Source of the DNA: Planctomycetota bacterium
Lineage (GTDB): Bacteria; Planctomycetota; UBA1135; GCA-002686595
NCBI GenBank assembly: GCA_026692665.1
Contig: JAPLOF010000022.1
Span: 62,001-126,000, forward strand
DNA: 64,000 nucleotides
Reading direction: 5' to 3'
Below are positions 42,067 through 51,400 of this stretch, in pieces. The notes under the pieces are model-generated. The model searched no databases, had not been told where the DNA came from, and saw nothing but the letters and a program-made list of their open reading frames with translations. Position numbers and translations under genes: made by a program. Each line of letters begins with the position of its first letter. Within the stretch, counting starts at the first letter, position 1.

Positions 42067-43007
42067 CGCGGGCTCCCCGAGTTCGAGGCCCGGACCAGGT
42101 CGAGGAACGCTTCCTCCAGGTTGAGGCGACGCGGCTCGACGGCGCGGATCGAGACTCCCGCCGCGCGCAGGCGGTCGATCGCGGAGTCGAGCTCCGCGGG
42201 CCCGATCGCGAGCTGGAAGGTCGCACCGTCCACGCGCAAGTTGGCGCCGACGCCGGCCAGCACGCGGTCGAGGTCCGCGCGGGGCGCGCCGATCTCGAAC
42301 CGCACCACGCCGGTCGCTGGCGTCAGATCGGCGATGGTGCCTTCGCGCAGGATCCGGCCCTTGTCCATGATCACGACGCGGTCGCACATCAGCTCGACCT
42401 CCAGCAGGAGGTGCGAGTTCAGGAACAACGTCACGCCGGAGCGCTTGAGCTCGAGGACGAGCTCGCGGATCTGCGCGCGCCCGACCGGGTCGACGCCGTC
42501 GGTGGGTTCGTCGAGGAACACGAGGTCCGGTGAGTGGACCAGGGCCTGCGCCAAGCCGATGCGTTGCTGCATGCCCTTGCTGTACTCGCGCACCTTGCGG
42601 TCGGCGGCTTTCTCCATGCCGACGCGCTCGAGCAGCGCGCCGACGCGGGAGTCCACGTCCGCAGGAGCGCGCCCCGAAAGGCGGCCGAAGAGCCTGAGCA
42701 GTTGTCGTCCCGTCAGGTGCCCCGGCAGCCGGTGCGCTTCCGGGAGGTAGCCGACGCGCTCGCGCGAGCGCGGATCCAGAGGCTCGAGGCCGAAGAGACG
42801 CGCTTCGCCCGTGTGCCCGCGCACGAGGCCGAGCAGCACCTTCACGAGGGTCGTCTTGCCCGCGCCGTTCGGTCCGAGCAGGCCGAAGATCGTGCCGCGG
42901 CCGACCTCGAGCGAGACGCCGTCGAGGGCCGCGATGCCGCCCTTTTCGAACGGCTTCTTGTAGACCTTGCGCAGATCGCGCACCGACAGGACCGCGGCGT
43001 CGCTCAT
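42063..43007 (-). CDS. ABC transporter ATP-binding protein
   Basis: A 314-residue ATPase of the ABC-2 (NatA/CcmA-like) class. Walker A is GLLGPNGAGKTTLVK, the signature is YSKGMQQRIGLAQAL, and Walker B is LVFLDEPTDGVDP, followed by the H-loop NSHLLLEVELM. About 80 C-terminal residues form the usual accessory domain. The start is the ATG of MSDAAVLSVRDL; a long upstream frame overlaps the kinase gene and was excluded. Confidence 0.94.
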   Translation of the reverse strand: MSDAAVLSVRDLRKVYKKPFEKGGIAALDGVSLEVGRGTIFGLLGPNGAGKTTLVKVLLGLVRGHTGEARLFGLEPLDPRSRERVGYLPEAHRLPGHLTGRQLLRLFGRLSGRAPADVDSRVGALLERVGMEKAADRKVREYSKGMQQRIGLAQALVHSPDLVFLDEPTDGVDPVGRAQIRELVLELKRSGVTLFLNSHLLLEVELMCDRVVIMDKGRILREGTIADLTPATGVVRFEIGAPRADLDRVLAGVGANLRVDGATFQLAIGPAELDSAIDRLRAAGVSIRAVEPRRLNLEEAFLDLVRASNSGSPR

Positions 43008-43035
43008 CGCGCAGAAGATAGCGGCAACGGAGTGC

Positions 43036-43935
43036 TCAACGTGAAGCCAGTCGCGCCGCCCCGATCCAACCAGCGTCCGCGCCCAGCTCGGCGGGCAGGA
43101 TCTGCACCGCGGCGACCCGCCGACCGTAGGTGCGTTCCTCGATGCCGGCACGCACGCCCGCCAGCAGGACGTCGAGCGCGGCGCCAAAGCCTCCGCCGAC
43201 GACGAAGCAGCGCAGATCCAGGAGGGTGACGGCCATCGCCAGCCCGCGCCCCAGGTCCCGCCCGATCGCCGCGCAGAGATCCCGCTCGGGACCCGGCCGC
43301 GCACGGGCGGTCGCCGCCAACTTCTCGAGGTCCCCGGGGGATTCCGCCGGCAGGCCGAGCTCCCGGGCCCGTCGGCGCGCCGCCGTGGCCGACGCGTACT
43401 GCTCGACGCAACCCTGGCGGCCGCAGCCGCACCACGGGCCTTCGGGATCGATGCAAACGTGGCCCATCTCGCCCGCCATCCCGCCCGGCCCCGCGTAGAG
43501 CTCGCCGTTCAGGATCAGTCCGCCGCCGACGCCGGTACCCAGCGTGACGAGGAGCAGGTCGCGGTGCTTGCGCCCCGCGCCCAGCCAGCCCTCGCCGACC
43601 GCGGCCGCGTTCGCGTCGTTCTCCAGGAAAACGCGCTTCGGATCGAACCCGAGCCGCCGGGCGAGTTCGTCGCGCAGCGGCACGTTCTCGAGAGCCTTGA
43701 GGTTCGGGCACTCGAGGACGCGCCCTCCAGCGTGGTCGATCAGTCCGGGGGATCCGACCCCCACGCTGTTCTCGGCGCGGAGGTCCCGGGCCAGACCGGC
43801 CATGCGATCGAGCACGGCCGCCGCTCCGTCCTGGAGGCCGGTCGGGATCGACCGGCGCTCGAGGATCTCGCCGCGTTCGTCCACCGCGCCGGCCTTGATC
43901 GCCGTCCCGCCGAGATCGATGCCGATCAGCCGCAT
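43036..43935 (-). CDS. ROK-family sugar kinase
   Basis: A 299-residue ROK protein, probably a glucokinase or related hexose kinase. The phosphate loop is IGIDLGGTAIKAG, the catalytic Asp is in FLENDANAAAVGE, and the zinc site is CGCGRQGCVEQYAS, preceded by GEMGHVCI. No N-terminal winged helix is present, so it is an enzyme rather than a ROK repressor. It is 45 nt downstream of the glycogen-synthase-like gene. Confidence 0.92.
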   Translation of the reverse strand: MRLIGIDLGGTAIKAGAVDERGEILERRSIPTGLQDGAAAVLDRMAGLARDLRAENSVGVGSPGLIDHAGGRVLECPNLKALENVPLRDELARRLGFDPKRVFLENDANAAAVGEGWLGAGRKHRDLLLVTLGTGVGGGLILNGELYAGPGGMAGEMGHVCIDPEGPWCGCGRQGCVEQYASATAARRRARELGLPAESPGDLEKLAATARARPGPERDLCAAIGRDLGRGLAMAVTLLDLRCFVVGGGFGAALDVLLAGVRAGIEERTYGRRVAAVQILPAELGADAGWIGAARLASR

Positions 43936-43980
43936 GTCGGTGCTCCGCCTGGGCCCCTTCGCGAAGTCACGCCGCCGACG

Positions 43981-45654
43981 TCAGTCGTCGACGGTCGTGC
44001 TCTTGGCGCGCCGCGTCACGCGGCGGTAGGCCTTGAGGTAGTTCTCGGCCGTGGCCTGCCACGAGAAGTCCTGCTTCATGCAGCGCGCCGCCAGCGTGCG
44101 CCACTCCACGGGGTCCTTGTACACCTTGCGCGCGGCGTCGATGCCCTCGAGCAGGCTGTCGCCGGTGTAGGCCTTGAAGGTGAACCCCGTGCCCTTCTTC
44201 GGGTCCTTCTCGTAGTCGGTGACGGTGTCGTCGAGGCCCGCGGCCGTGTAGACGATCGGCACCACCCCGTAGCGCAGCGCGATCGCGCACAGCTGGTTCG
44301 AGGCGTGGTAGTGCGACGGGCTGATGATGATGTCCGCGCCGCCGAGCAGCGTGTGAGCCGCGCTGGGATGCAGGGCGTCGATCAGGCGGCAGCGACCCGG
44401 GAAGGTCTGCTCGACGGTCCGCACGCGCTCGAGCACCTCCATCTTGCCGTTGCCGAGCAGCACGACCTCGATGTTGCGCTCCAGGATCGACGTCAGCACC
44501 TCGGCCAGCACGTCGAAGCCGCTGTCGGCGTCCAGGCGGCCGATCACGGCCGCGACCATGACGCGGGCGCCGTTGTCGAGACCGAGCTTCTCCTGCAGCG
44601 AGGCCTTGCACTTCTTCTTGCCGAGGAGCTCCTTGTCCTTGACCGAGAACGGCTGCGGCAGGAGCGGGTCGTTGGCCGGGTCCCAGGCCTTGTAGTCGAT
44701 ACCGTTCGAGATCCCGATCAGTTCCTTGGTGCGCCGGCGGAACGTCTCGGCGAGCCCCGAGGAACGGTCCGACTGCTGCACGCGCAGCGCATGACCGGGC
44801 GACGTGGTGCCGACGATCGTGGCGAACTCGGCGCCGGCCTTCAGGTAGTTGACCTTGCCGCCCAGCTCGACGCCGTGCACCGCGGTGAACACACGGTGGG
44901 GGAGCCCGATCTGCGGCAGGATCTCGCGCTCGAACGCGCCCTGCATCGCCAGGTTGTGGATGCCGAAGAACGTGCCCGCGTTGGCGGCCGGGTGACCGGG
45001 CTGCTTCGTGGCGTACTCGAGCTCGCGGATCACGGGGATCAGCCCCGTCGTCCAGTCGAGGCCGTGGATCACGTCCGGGGCGAACTGCACCAGCGGCAGC
45101 GCTTCGAGGACGGCGCGCGCGAAGATCGCATAGCGCCGCCAATTGTCCGCGTACGGGCCCTCTTCGTCCCCGTAGGGGTGGCGCGAGCGGAACAGCGTCG
45201 GGTGGTCGATCAGGTAGATCGGCAGGTCGCCCAGGTTCCCGGTGTGGACCGCCAGCTCGCACTTCCCGGTCCCGTCCTTCACGCGGATGGGGCCGACCTC
45301 GCGCAGACTCTGCAGCGCCGAGGTGTCGAGCCCCATCGTCCAGGGCAAGAAGACACGGACGTCCGCGCCCTCCTGGCGCAGCGTCCTGGGCAGCGACTCG
45401 GCGATCTCGGCCAGGCTCGTGCGCCGGACCAAGCTCCCAAGCTCGGGGGTTGCGAAGGCGATTCTCAAGTCCGCTTCGGCGTCCGCGGTCGCGTCCGGAG
45501 TGGGGTCCTCGGGTCCGGCGACCTGCCGGTGGAATCCGAGGGAGGCAGCCCCGACGGGCGCAGTCGTGTTCGGTCGTGTGCGGGGAACAGAAAAGGGAAG
45601 TCGGCCCAGGACACCCTGGCGGGGGTGGAATCCGACCTCGCGAAGGCTAGACAA
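43981..45654 (-). CDS. Glycogen/starch synthase-like GT5 protein with altered active site
   Basis: A protein of up to 557 residues aligned end to end with GT5 glycogen synthases (VIHGLDWTTGL, FFGIHNLAMQG, ISNGIDYKAWDP, IIISPSHYHASNQL, AAGLDDTV). Several catalytic motifs are changed. KTGGL is RRTSL, the EPCG motif is replaced by HASN, and the Lys after the conserved Arg of the central motif (IGRLDADSG) is missing. It may have another specificity or no activity. The listed start is TTG; another TTG at 45468 begins exactly at the GT5 core (RIAFATPELG), and the 62 residues before it look non-conserved. Confidence 0.8.
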   Translation of the reverse strand: MSSLREVGFHPRQGVLGRLPFSVPRTRPNTTAPVGAASLGFHRQVAGPEDPTPDATADAEADLRIAFATPELGSLVRRTSLAEIAESLPRTLRQEGADVRVFLPWTMGLDTSALQSLREVGPIRVKDGTGKCELAVHTGNLGDLPIYLIDHPTLFRSRHPYGDEEGPYADNWRRYAIFARAVLEALPLVQFAPDVIHGLDWTTGLIPVIRELEYATKQPGHPAANAGTFFGIHNLAMQGAFEREILPQIGLPHRVFTAVHGVELGGKVNYLKAGAEFATIVGTTSPGHALRVQQSDRSSGLAETFRRRTKELIGISNGIDYKAWDPANDPLLPQPFSVKDKELLGKKKCKASLQEKLGLDNGARVMVAAVIGRLDADSGFDVLAEVLTSILERNIEVVLLGNGKMEVLERVRTVEQTFPGRCRLIDALHPSAAHTLLGGADIIISPSHYHASNQLCAIALRYGVVPIVYTAAGLDDTVTDYEKDPKKGTGFTFKAYTGDSLLEGIDAARKVYKDPVEWRTLAARCMKQDFSWQATAENYLKAYRRVTRRAKSTTVDD

Positions 45655-45686
45655 GCCGCCCGCGTGGACCCACTCTGAAGGCCCAG

Positions 45687-45750
45687 GTTTTTCCTAAGGC
45701 TCTGTAGGGAAAAGGCTTAGATCTGGAAAGATGCCCGTTTCGAGACGGGC
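45687..45750. promoter_or_regulatory. AT-rich intergenic island with hairpin
   Basis: A locally A/T-rich stretch (runs of TTTTTCC and GGGAAAA, repeated AAGGCT) stands out between the divergent glycogen-synthase-like and cyclodeaminase genes. A small hairpin GCCCGT/ACGGGC is at 45732-45749. It probably holds promoter or leader elements for the minus-strand gene; exact boxes cannot be assigned. Confidence 0.35.
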
Positions 45751-45883
45751 TGATCCGAGGGACCAGCGGCGTGAAGCGCGAAATCCCCCGTCCCAATCGC
45801 GGGACGGTCCGTGGGCGCGACTGCCGGTTCGGCGGTTCACGATCCGCGCGTTCGCCGGCGGGTGCCGACCTCGCGGCGCTGGC

Positions 45884-45889
45884 TAGACT
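45884..45889 (+). promoter_or_regulatory. Possible -10 box for the cyclodeaminase gene
   Basis: TAGACT in GGCTAGACTG lies 37 nt before the ATG at 45927, in the same relation as TAGAAT to the gene at 31387. GTGCCGAC, about 18 nt upstream, is a weak -35 candidate. Confidence 0.3.
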
Positions 45890-45926
45890 GCCGCGCCCAC
45901 GCCGCGCCGACACCTCGAACCTCCGG

Positions 45927-46568
45927 ATGACCCACACCGTGTCCCTCGTCGACCTCCCCCTGCGCGACTTCGTCGCGAGTCTCGCCGCGCGGACTCCCAC
46001 GCCAGGTGGCGGAAGCATGGCGGCCGCGCTCGTCGCCTCCGGCAGTGCCCTGGCGGCGATGGCCTGCCGCTTCACGTCGGGGGAGAAGTTCGCGGCCGTG
46101 GAGGGCGCGATGGCGCGCCGCGTCGAGGGGCTCGCCGCGCACCAGGCGCGCGGCCTCGCGCTCGTCGACCTCGACGCGCGGAGCTACGACGCGGTGACGG
46201 CGGCCTACAAGCTGCCCAAGTCGAGCGATCCCGAGAAGGCTCTGCGCACCGCGGCGATCCAGGCCGGCCTGCGCGGCGCGCTCGAGGTGCCGGCCGAGAC
46301 CATCGAGCACGCGCTCGCCGCCCTCGCGCTGGCCGTCGACGCGCTACCCGACGTGAACTCGAACCTCGTTTCGGACATCGCGAGCGGCGCGAACTGTCTC
46401 GCCAGCGCGTGCGAGGCGGCGTTCCTGAACGTGAAGATCAACGCCGGGTCGATCGCGGACAAGGCCTGGGGGCAGGAACGGCTGGCGCGTGCCGAGCGCC
46501 AGCGTGACGAGGCGCGACAACTCCTGGCGCGCGCGAACGAGATCGTGGCCCGCCGACTCGCGGGCTGA
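45927..46568 (+). CDS. Cyclodeaminase/cyclohydrolase family protein
   Basis: A 213-residue, mostly helical protein like the C-terminal half of formiminotransferase-cyclodeaminase, which acts on 5-formimino-tetrahydrofolate in one-carbon metabolism. The signature [20 protein letters not shown] is near residue 22, and [16 protein letters not shown] matches the folate-site region. Stand-alone versions also occur as methenyl-THF cyclohydrolases. No formiminotransferase gene is adjacent. Phosphoglycerate mutase follows after 16 nt. Confidence 0.88.
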   Translation: MTHTVSLVDLPLRDFVASLAARTPTPGGGSMAAALVASGSALAAMACRFTSGEKFAAVEGAMARRVEGLAAHQARGLALVDLDARSYDAVTAAYKLPKSSDPEKALRTAAIQAGLRGALEVPAETIEHALAALALAVDALPDVNSNLVSDIASGANCLASACEAAFLNVKINAGSIADKAWGQERLARAERQRDEARQLLARANEIVARRLAG

Positions 46569-46584
46569 AGAAGGGATCCCACCG

Positions 46585-47334
46585 ATGCACCGACTCGTCC
46601 TGATCCGCCACGGCGAGAGCCAGTGGAACCGCGAGAATCGCTTCACGGGCTGGCGCGACGTGCCGCTGTCGGAGAAGGGCCTGGCCGAAGCGCGCGCCGC
46701 GGGCCGGAAGCTCGTCGAAGCCGGCTTCGACTTCGACTTCGCGTACACGAGCCGCTTGAAGCGCGCGATCCACACGCTGTGCATCGTCCAGGAGGAGATG
46801 GACCGGCTGTGGATCGACGTCGAGCGCGACTGGCGCCTGAACGAGCGCCATTACGGCGCGCTGACGGGACTCGACAAGGCCGAGACGGCCGCGAAGCACG
46901 GCGAGCAGCAAGTGCTCGTGTGGCGCCGCAGCTACGACATCCCGCCGCCGCCGTACGCCGACGGTGACGCCGACAATCCGTCGTCCGACCGGCGCTATGC
47001 GAAGTTGAAGCCGTCCGAGCGCCCGCGCACCGAGTCGCTGAAGGACACGGTCGCGCGCGTCGTGCCGTACTGGAACGAGCGCATCGCGCCGCGCATCCGA
47101 GCCGGCGAGCGCGTCGTGATCGCGGCGCACGGCAACTCGCTGCGCGCGCTGATCAAGCACCTCGACCGCGTGGCCGACGACAAGATCGTCGCGGTGAACG
47201 TGCCGACCGGGATCCCGCTCGTGTACGAGCTCGACCGCGACCTGACGCCGATCTCGAGCCAGTACCTCGCGAGCGAGGCCGAGGTCGCCGCCGCGCAGCA
47301 CGCGGTGGCGTCGCAGGGGAAGGCGAAGCACTGA
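46585..47334 (+). CDS. gpmA: 2,3-bisphosphoglycerate-dependent phosphoglycerate mutase
   Basis: A 249-residue glycolytic enzyme, the usual length of dPGM. The phospho-accepting His9 is in [10 protein letters not shown], the ENRFTGW motif follows, [14 protein letters not shown] holds the catalytic Glu, and [14 protein letters not shown] contains the second His. The ATG is preceded by AAGGGA. It is probably co-transcribed with the cyclodeaminase gene and converges on the gene at 47354. Confidence 0.96.
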   Translation: MHRLVLIRHGESQWNRENRFTGWRDVPLSEKGLAEARAAGRKLVEAGFDFDFAYTSRLKRAIHTLCIVQEEMDRLWIDVERDWRLNERHYGALTGLDKAETAAKHGEQQVLVWRRSYDIPPPPYADGDADNPSSDRRYAKLKPSERPRTESLKDTVARVVPYWNERIAPRIRAGERVVIAAHGNSLRALIKHLDRVADDKIVAVNVPTGIPLVYELDRDLTPISSQYLASEAEVAAAQHAVASQGKAKH

Positions 47335-47353
47335 CGTCCGCGGCGAGACCGCT

Positions 47354-48424
47354 TCAGACCCAGCCCGGATCCTCGCGCGACAGCCGGTCGACGATCTTCT
47401 TCACGTCCTGCGCGCGATCCTTCGGGCACACGAGGATCGCCTTGCCGGCGCGCACGACGACCAGATCGCTGACCCCGACCAGCGCCACGAGCTCGCCCTT
47501 GGGCGCGTGCACGACGTTGCGCCGCGAATCCTCGGCGACGAGCAGCGCGCCGCCGCCGGTCACGTTCCCCTCTGGATCCGCGGGCAGCACGTCGGGCAGC
47601 GCAGGCCACGCGCCCACGTCGCTCCACGAGATGCCGAACGGCACCACGCGGACATCGCGCGCCTTTTCCATGACCGCGACGTCGATGGCGACGCTCGGGA
47701 TCGTGGGGTAGATCGCGACGGCTTCCGCGCTCGTGCGGCAGCGCTCCAGGGGCGCGAGAACCGTCGGCGCGTGCTCGCGCAGCGCGGCCAGGATCGCGCT
47801 CGTCGTCCACACGAACATGCCCGAGTTCCACAGGTACCGGCCCGTTGCGAGGAACTGCTCGGCACGCGCGCGGTCGGGCTTCTCCACGAAGCGCTTCACG
47901 GCGTGCACGGGGATCTTGGCGTGCTTCGAGACCTCGTCGCCGATCTCGATGTAGCCGTAGCCTGTCGCGGGGAACGTGGGCTGCACGCCGAAGGTCACGA
48001 GCGCGCTCGATGTGCTCGCTTCCTCGATCGCTGCGCGCAAGAGCTTCCGGAACTCCGCCGCGGGCCGGATGACCGAATCGCTCGGCAGCACGACCTGCAC
48101 CGAGCGGGGCGAGCGGCGCGCGATCTCCACCGCGGCCCACGCGACGCACGGCGCCGTGTTGCGGCCCGTCGGTTCGGCCAGGATGTTCTCCGGCGGGATC
48201 TTCGGCAGCTGCTTGCGCACGAGCGCCACGTGCTCGTGTCCCGCGACGACGAGCCGTCGCTCCGGCGGGATCAGGTCGCCGAGTCGCGCGGCGGCCTCTT
48301 GGATCAGCGTCTTCGAACCGGCGACGCGCAGGAACTGCTTGGGGTGCTTCTTGCGGCTCGCGGGCCAGAAGCGCGTGCCGGAGCCACCGGCCATGATCAC
48401 GGCCCACGTCTCGAGGTTCGTCAT
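47354..48424 (-). CDS. Mannose-1-phosphate guanylyltransferase
   Basis: A 356-residue nucleotidyltransferase that should make GDP-mannose from GTP and mannose-1-phosphate. Seen: MAGGSGTRFWPASRKKHPKQ, EPTGRNTAPCVAWA, GYGYIEIG, FVEKPDRARAEQFL, WNSGMFVWT and WSDVGAWPAL. It lacks the fused isomerase domain of the long ManC/AlgA type. Last gene of a minus-strand operon with alr and the AsmA-like gene, suggesting envelope polysaccharide supply. Confidence 0.93.
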   Translation of the reverse strand: MTNLETWAVIMAGGSGTRFWPASRKKHPKQFLRVAGSKTLIQEAAARLGDLIPPERRLVVAGHEHVALVRKQLPKIPPENILAEPTGRNTAPCVAWAAVEIARRSPRSVQVVLPSDSVIRPAAEFRKLLRAAIEEASTSSALVTFGVQPTFPATGYGYIEIGDEVSKHAKIPVHAVKRFVEKPDRARAEQFLATGRYLWNSGMFVWTTSAILAALREHAPTVLAPLERCRTSAEAVAIYPTIPSVAIDVAVMEKARDVRVVPFGISWSDVGAWPALPDVLPADPEGNVTGGGALLVAEDSRRNVVHAPKGELVALVGVSDLVVVRAGKAILVCPKDRAQDVKKIVDRLSREDPGWV

Positions 48425-48429
48425 GGCGA

Positions 48430-51400
48430 TCAGAAGCGGGGAGGGAGTGGCGCGTAGCCCGGCGTGGGCAGCGCGCGGTAGTCGCGGCCGCTGCCGAACA
48501 GCCTGCGCAGCGGATTCTGGATCACGACGATGGGCCGTCCCATGTCGCCGCGGATGCTCACGCTGAGCAACCCGTTCTGGATCCAGTAGATCATGCGCGT
48601 GAGCGGCCCGAGGTTGTCGACGAGCTCGTAGCGCACCTCGAGGTCGTGCGACAACCGGCCGTCGAGGTCCAGCGTGCCCGATCCGACGAGCTGCAGCAGC
48701 GGGCTGCGCAACAGGATGTCGTCCATCTCGATGACACCGTCGCGGATCTTGACGTTCGTGTACATCGAGTCGAACGTGGCCGTGTCGTCGAGGCCGAGCT
48801 GGCCGAACAGGGCGCGGAAGACGGGCACCGACCACAGGCGCGACTGTCGGAGGCGCACGGATCCGGTGCCCTGGATGCCCAGCAGATGTTCCAGGTCGCC
48901 CGCGAGCCGCAGCTCGGCGTCCACCTTGCCGCGCGTCGCGATCCCCGACGGGAAGAGCCCGCGCAGGAGGCCGGCGACGTCCACGTCGCGCAGGTCGAGC
49001 GCGACCTGGAAAGGGAACGGTTTCTGGAGCGCGATCCAGAACGGCGTGCCGGCGCGCTCGGCGCCGGTGCCGAGGGGCCGCAGCGATCCGCCTTCGAGGT
49101 CGCCCGCGAGCGTCTCGATCGACAACGCGGGTTCCACGTACGTGAGCACCATGCGCGCCTCCTTCAGCTCGCGGCTCGCGAGCCTCCCCGAGAGGCCGTC
49201 GATCGTGGCCAGCGCGCGGACCTTGCCGTCCTCCCGGACGAGCTTGTCGAGATGCAGGGTCGCGGTCTCGATCTCGAGCGGCAGGCCCATGCGCAGCGAC
49301 ATCGCGTGAGGTTCGAACTCGCCGGCGAGCTCCAGCCGGGTGTCGCCGCGCGGCGGAATCGTGATCGCGAGCCGCCCCGCTGTGAAGTCGAACCGGCCCT
49401 TCCAGGCGAAATCGTCGAGGAGCGCGTTCAGCGTGACGGTGTCGAAGAACCCACCCAGGTGCGCGCGATCGAGAGGCACGTCGCGCGCGTCGAAGCCCGT
49501 TTCGAGCTTCCAGTCGTCGCCCGATGGCGCGAAGCGCACGTCGGCGAGGGCGACTGGCGTTTCCGCGAGTCTGGCCTCGAGACCCGAGCCGAAGAGGACG
49601 GATTGGTGCAGCTCCAACTCGCCGCGCAGGTCGTCGAGCTGGAATCCCGTCGTCGTGGCGAGCTTCGAGCCGCGCAGGAAGAACCGCCAGTCCCCGTCGC
49701 CTCCTGGAGTGGCGGCCTTGGCGCCGGGCGCGTCGTCCGGCATCGCAGATCCGGGACGCGCAACCCCTTCCTTCGGTTTCTTCGCGAGGGGGATTTCCGA
49801 CGCCAGGTCCAGCCGGCCCGAGAAGGACAGGGCGCTGCTGTCGAAGAGCGCACGGCCACCCGCGGTCCCACCAGCCGTGTCGCGTGGACCGACGAGGCCG
49901 GCGACCGCGCCGAGGAGCGCCTTGTTGGCCGGATCGACCCCGGCCGCGAGGATCGTCACGGCTCCGTCCGGCAACCGCGCACGGATGGACACGCTGGACC
50001 CATCGGACAGACTCGCGATCAGCGGAGCGATGCGCACTTCGCTCTCGCTGACGCCAGCTCCCTCGCGGGCCGTGTACAGGGCGCGTCCACGCACATCGCT
50101 CGCGGTCATCGGGAAACGCTTCGGCACGATCTGGGCCGGGGCCAGCGGGGTGGCTTCGGCGCGCACGTCGAGGGGCCGCGCGGGATCCCAGCGCACGCGT
50201 TCGTAGCGGATGTCCGCGAAGCCGCGCGGCGAGAGCTCCTCGAGTCCGTCGCCGATGCCGGGCACGTGATCCACCAGGATCCGTCGGTCGTCTCCCGTCA
50301 ACGCGACGCGCTCCACGTCGATCGCGGCCACGGAGACCTCGTCGAGCGGCGCGTGCGCATGAGCCTGCGCGCCACCGATCGTCCGCGAACGCAGAGCCAC
50401 TCGTGCTTTCTGCGCCGTGCGCAGGCTGCCCTCGAGCCTCAGGCCCAGCGCGCTCTCCGTGATGCCGTCGGAGCGGAAACGGAGCGTCCCGCTGGCGCGC
50501 TGGAACGGCACCGGGAGGTCCTCCCAGGCCAGCGACACGTCCTGCAGCGCGACCTCGAGGTCCGTGGCGAGCCACGAGAGCCGCGCTTCCCTGTACAGGC
50601 GCAGGACCACGCCGATCTGGCCGCCTTCGGGCTGGAAGGGTTTCCAGGTCGAGGCCGGCGGAAGCGGACCGGCGAGACCTTCCAACGCGGTGCGTATCCG
50701 TTGGTCGATCGGCAGGCGGTCGGTCGCGATGTCGAGGTCCATCTCGGCGTACTCGGCCGTCGGCAGCCGCGGATCGACATCGCGCGGCGGTGATTCGACG
50801 ACACCGTGCGCGCGGATCGAGCCTTCGCCGGCCGAGCCCACGAGGTCGAGCAGGGCGATCGACCAACGGTGCTGGCGCTCGGGATCGAGCACGAAGGCGA
50901 TCTCGCCGCTGACCTTCTCGAGCGGCAGCGGGAAGCCCTCGTCGAACACCCCGCGCGCATCCTTCGACATGCCGAGGTAGGTCAGGGCCGCCGCCCCCGA
51001 CGGCCGCGCCAGTGCGAAGACCGAAGCGGCCTCCGCGAGCGTCCGCGCGCCGCGGTCTCGGGGGACATGCGCGCCGACCCAGACTTCGGTCGAGCCGCGC
51101 GGGTCGAGGCCGTCCCAAATCCGCTTGGCGAGCGGGCCCGCGTCGAGCGTCGCGAGCAGAGCGGGCTCCAGCGCGAGGTCGGGCAGCCGCGCCCAGAACT
51201 CCACCTCGTGCTCGGTGCCGGCCTCGTCGCCGAGCAGCGCCGTCGCGTCGAACGCGGTCCCGTTCCAGGTCCCCGTCGCGCGCGCCAGGGCGTGCCAGGT
51301 CTCGAGATCGCGCCACTCGGTCAGGTCCTTCGGCTTCCAGGCGGCCTCGATGTCGAGACGCACGGACTCGAAGCGCTGCTTTCCGGCCTGCATCCGCGCC

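Noticed and set aside
42063-43304. Longer N-terminus for the ABC ATPase starting at 43304
   Set aside because: The extra 99 residues overlap the ROK kinase gene, are Arg/Ser-rich and precede a normal ABC start at 43007.
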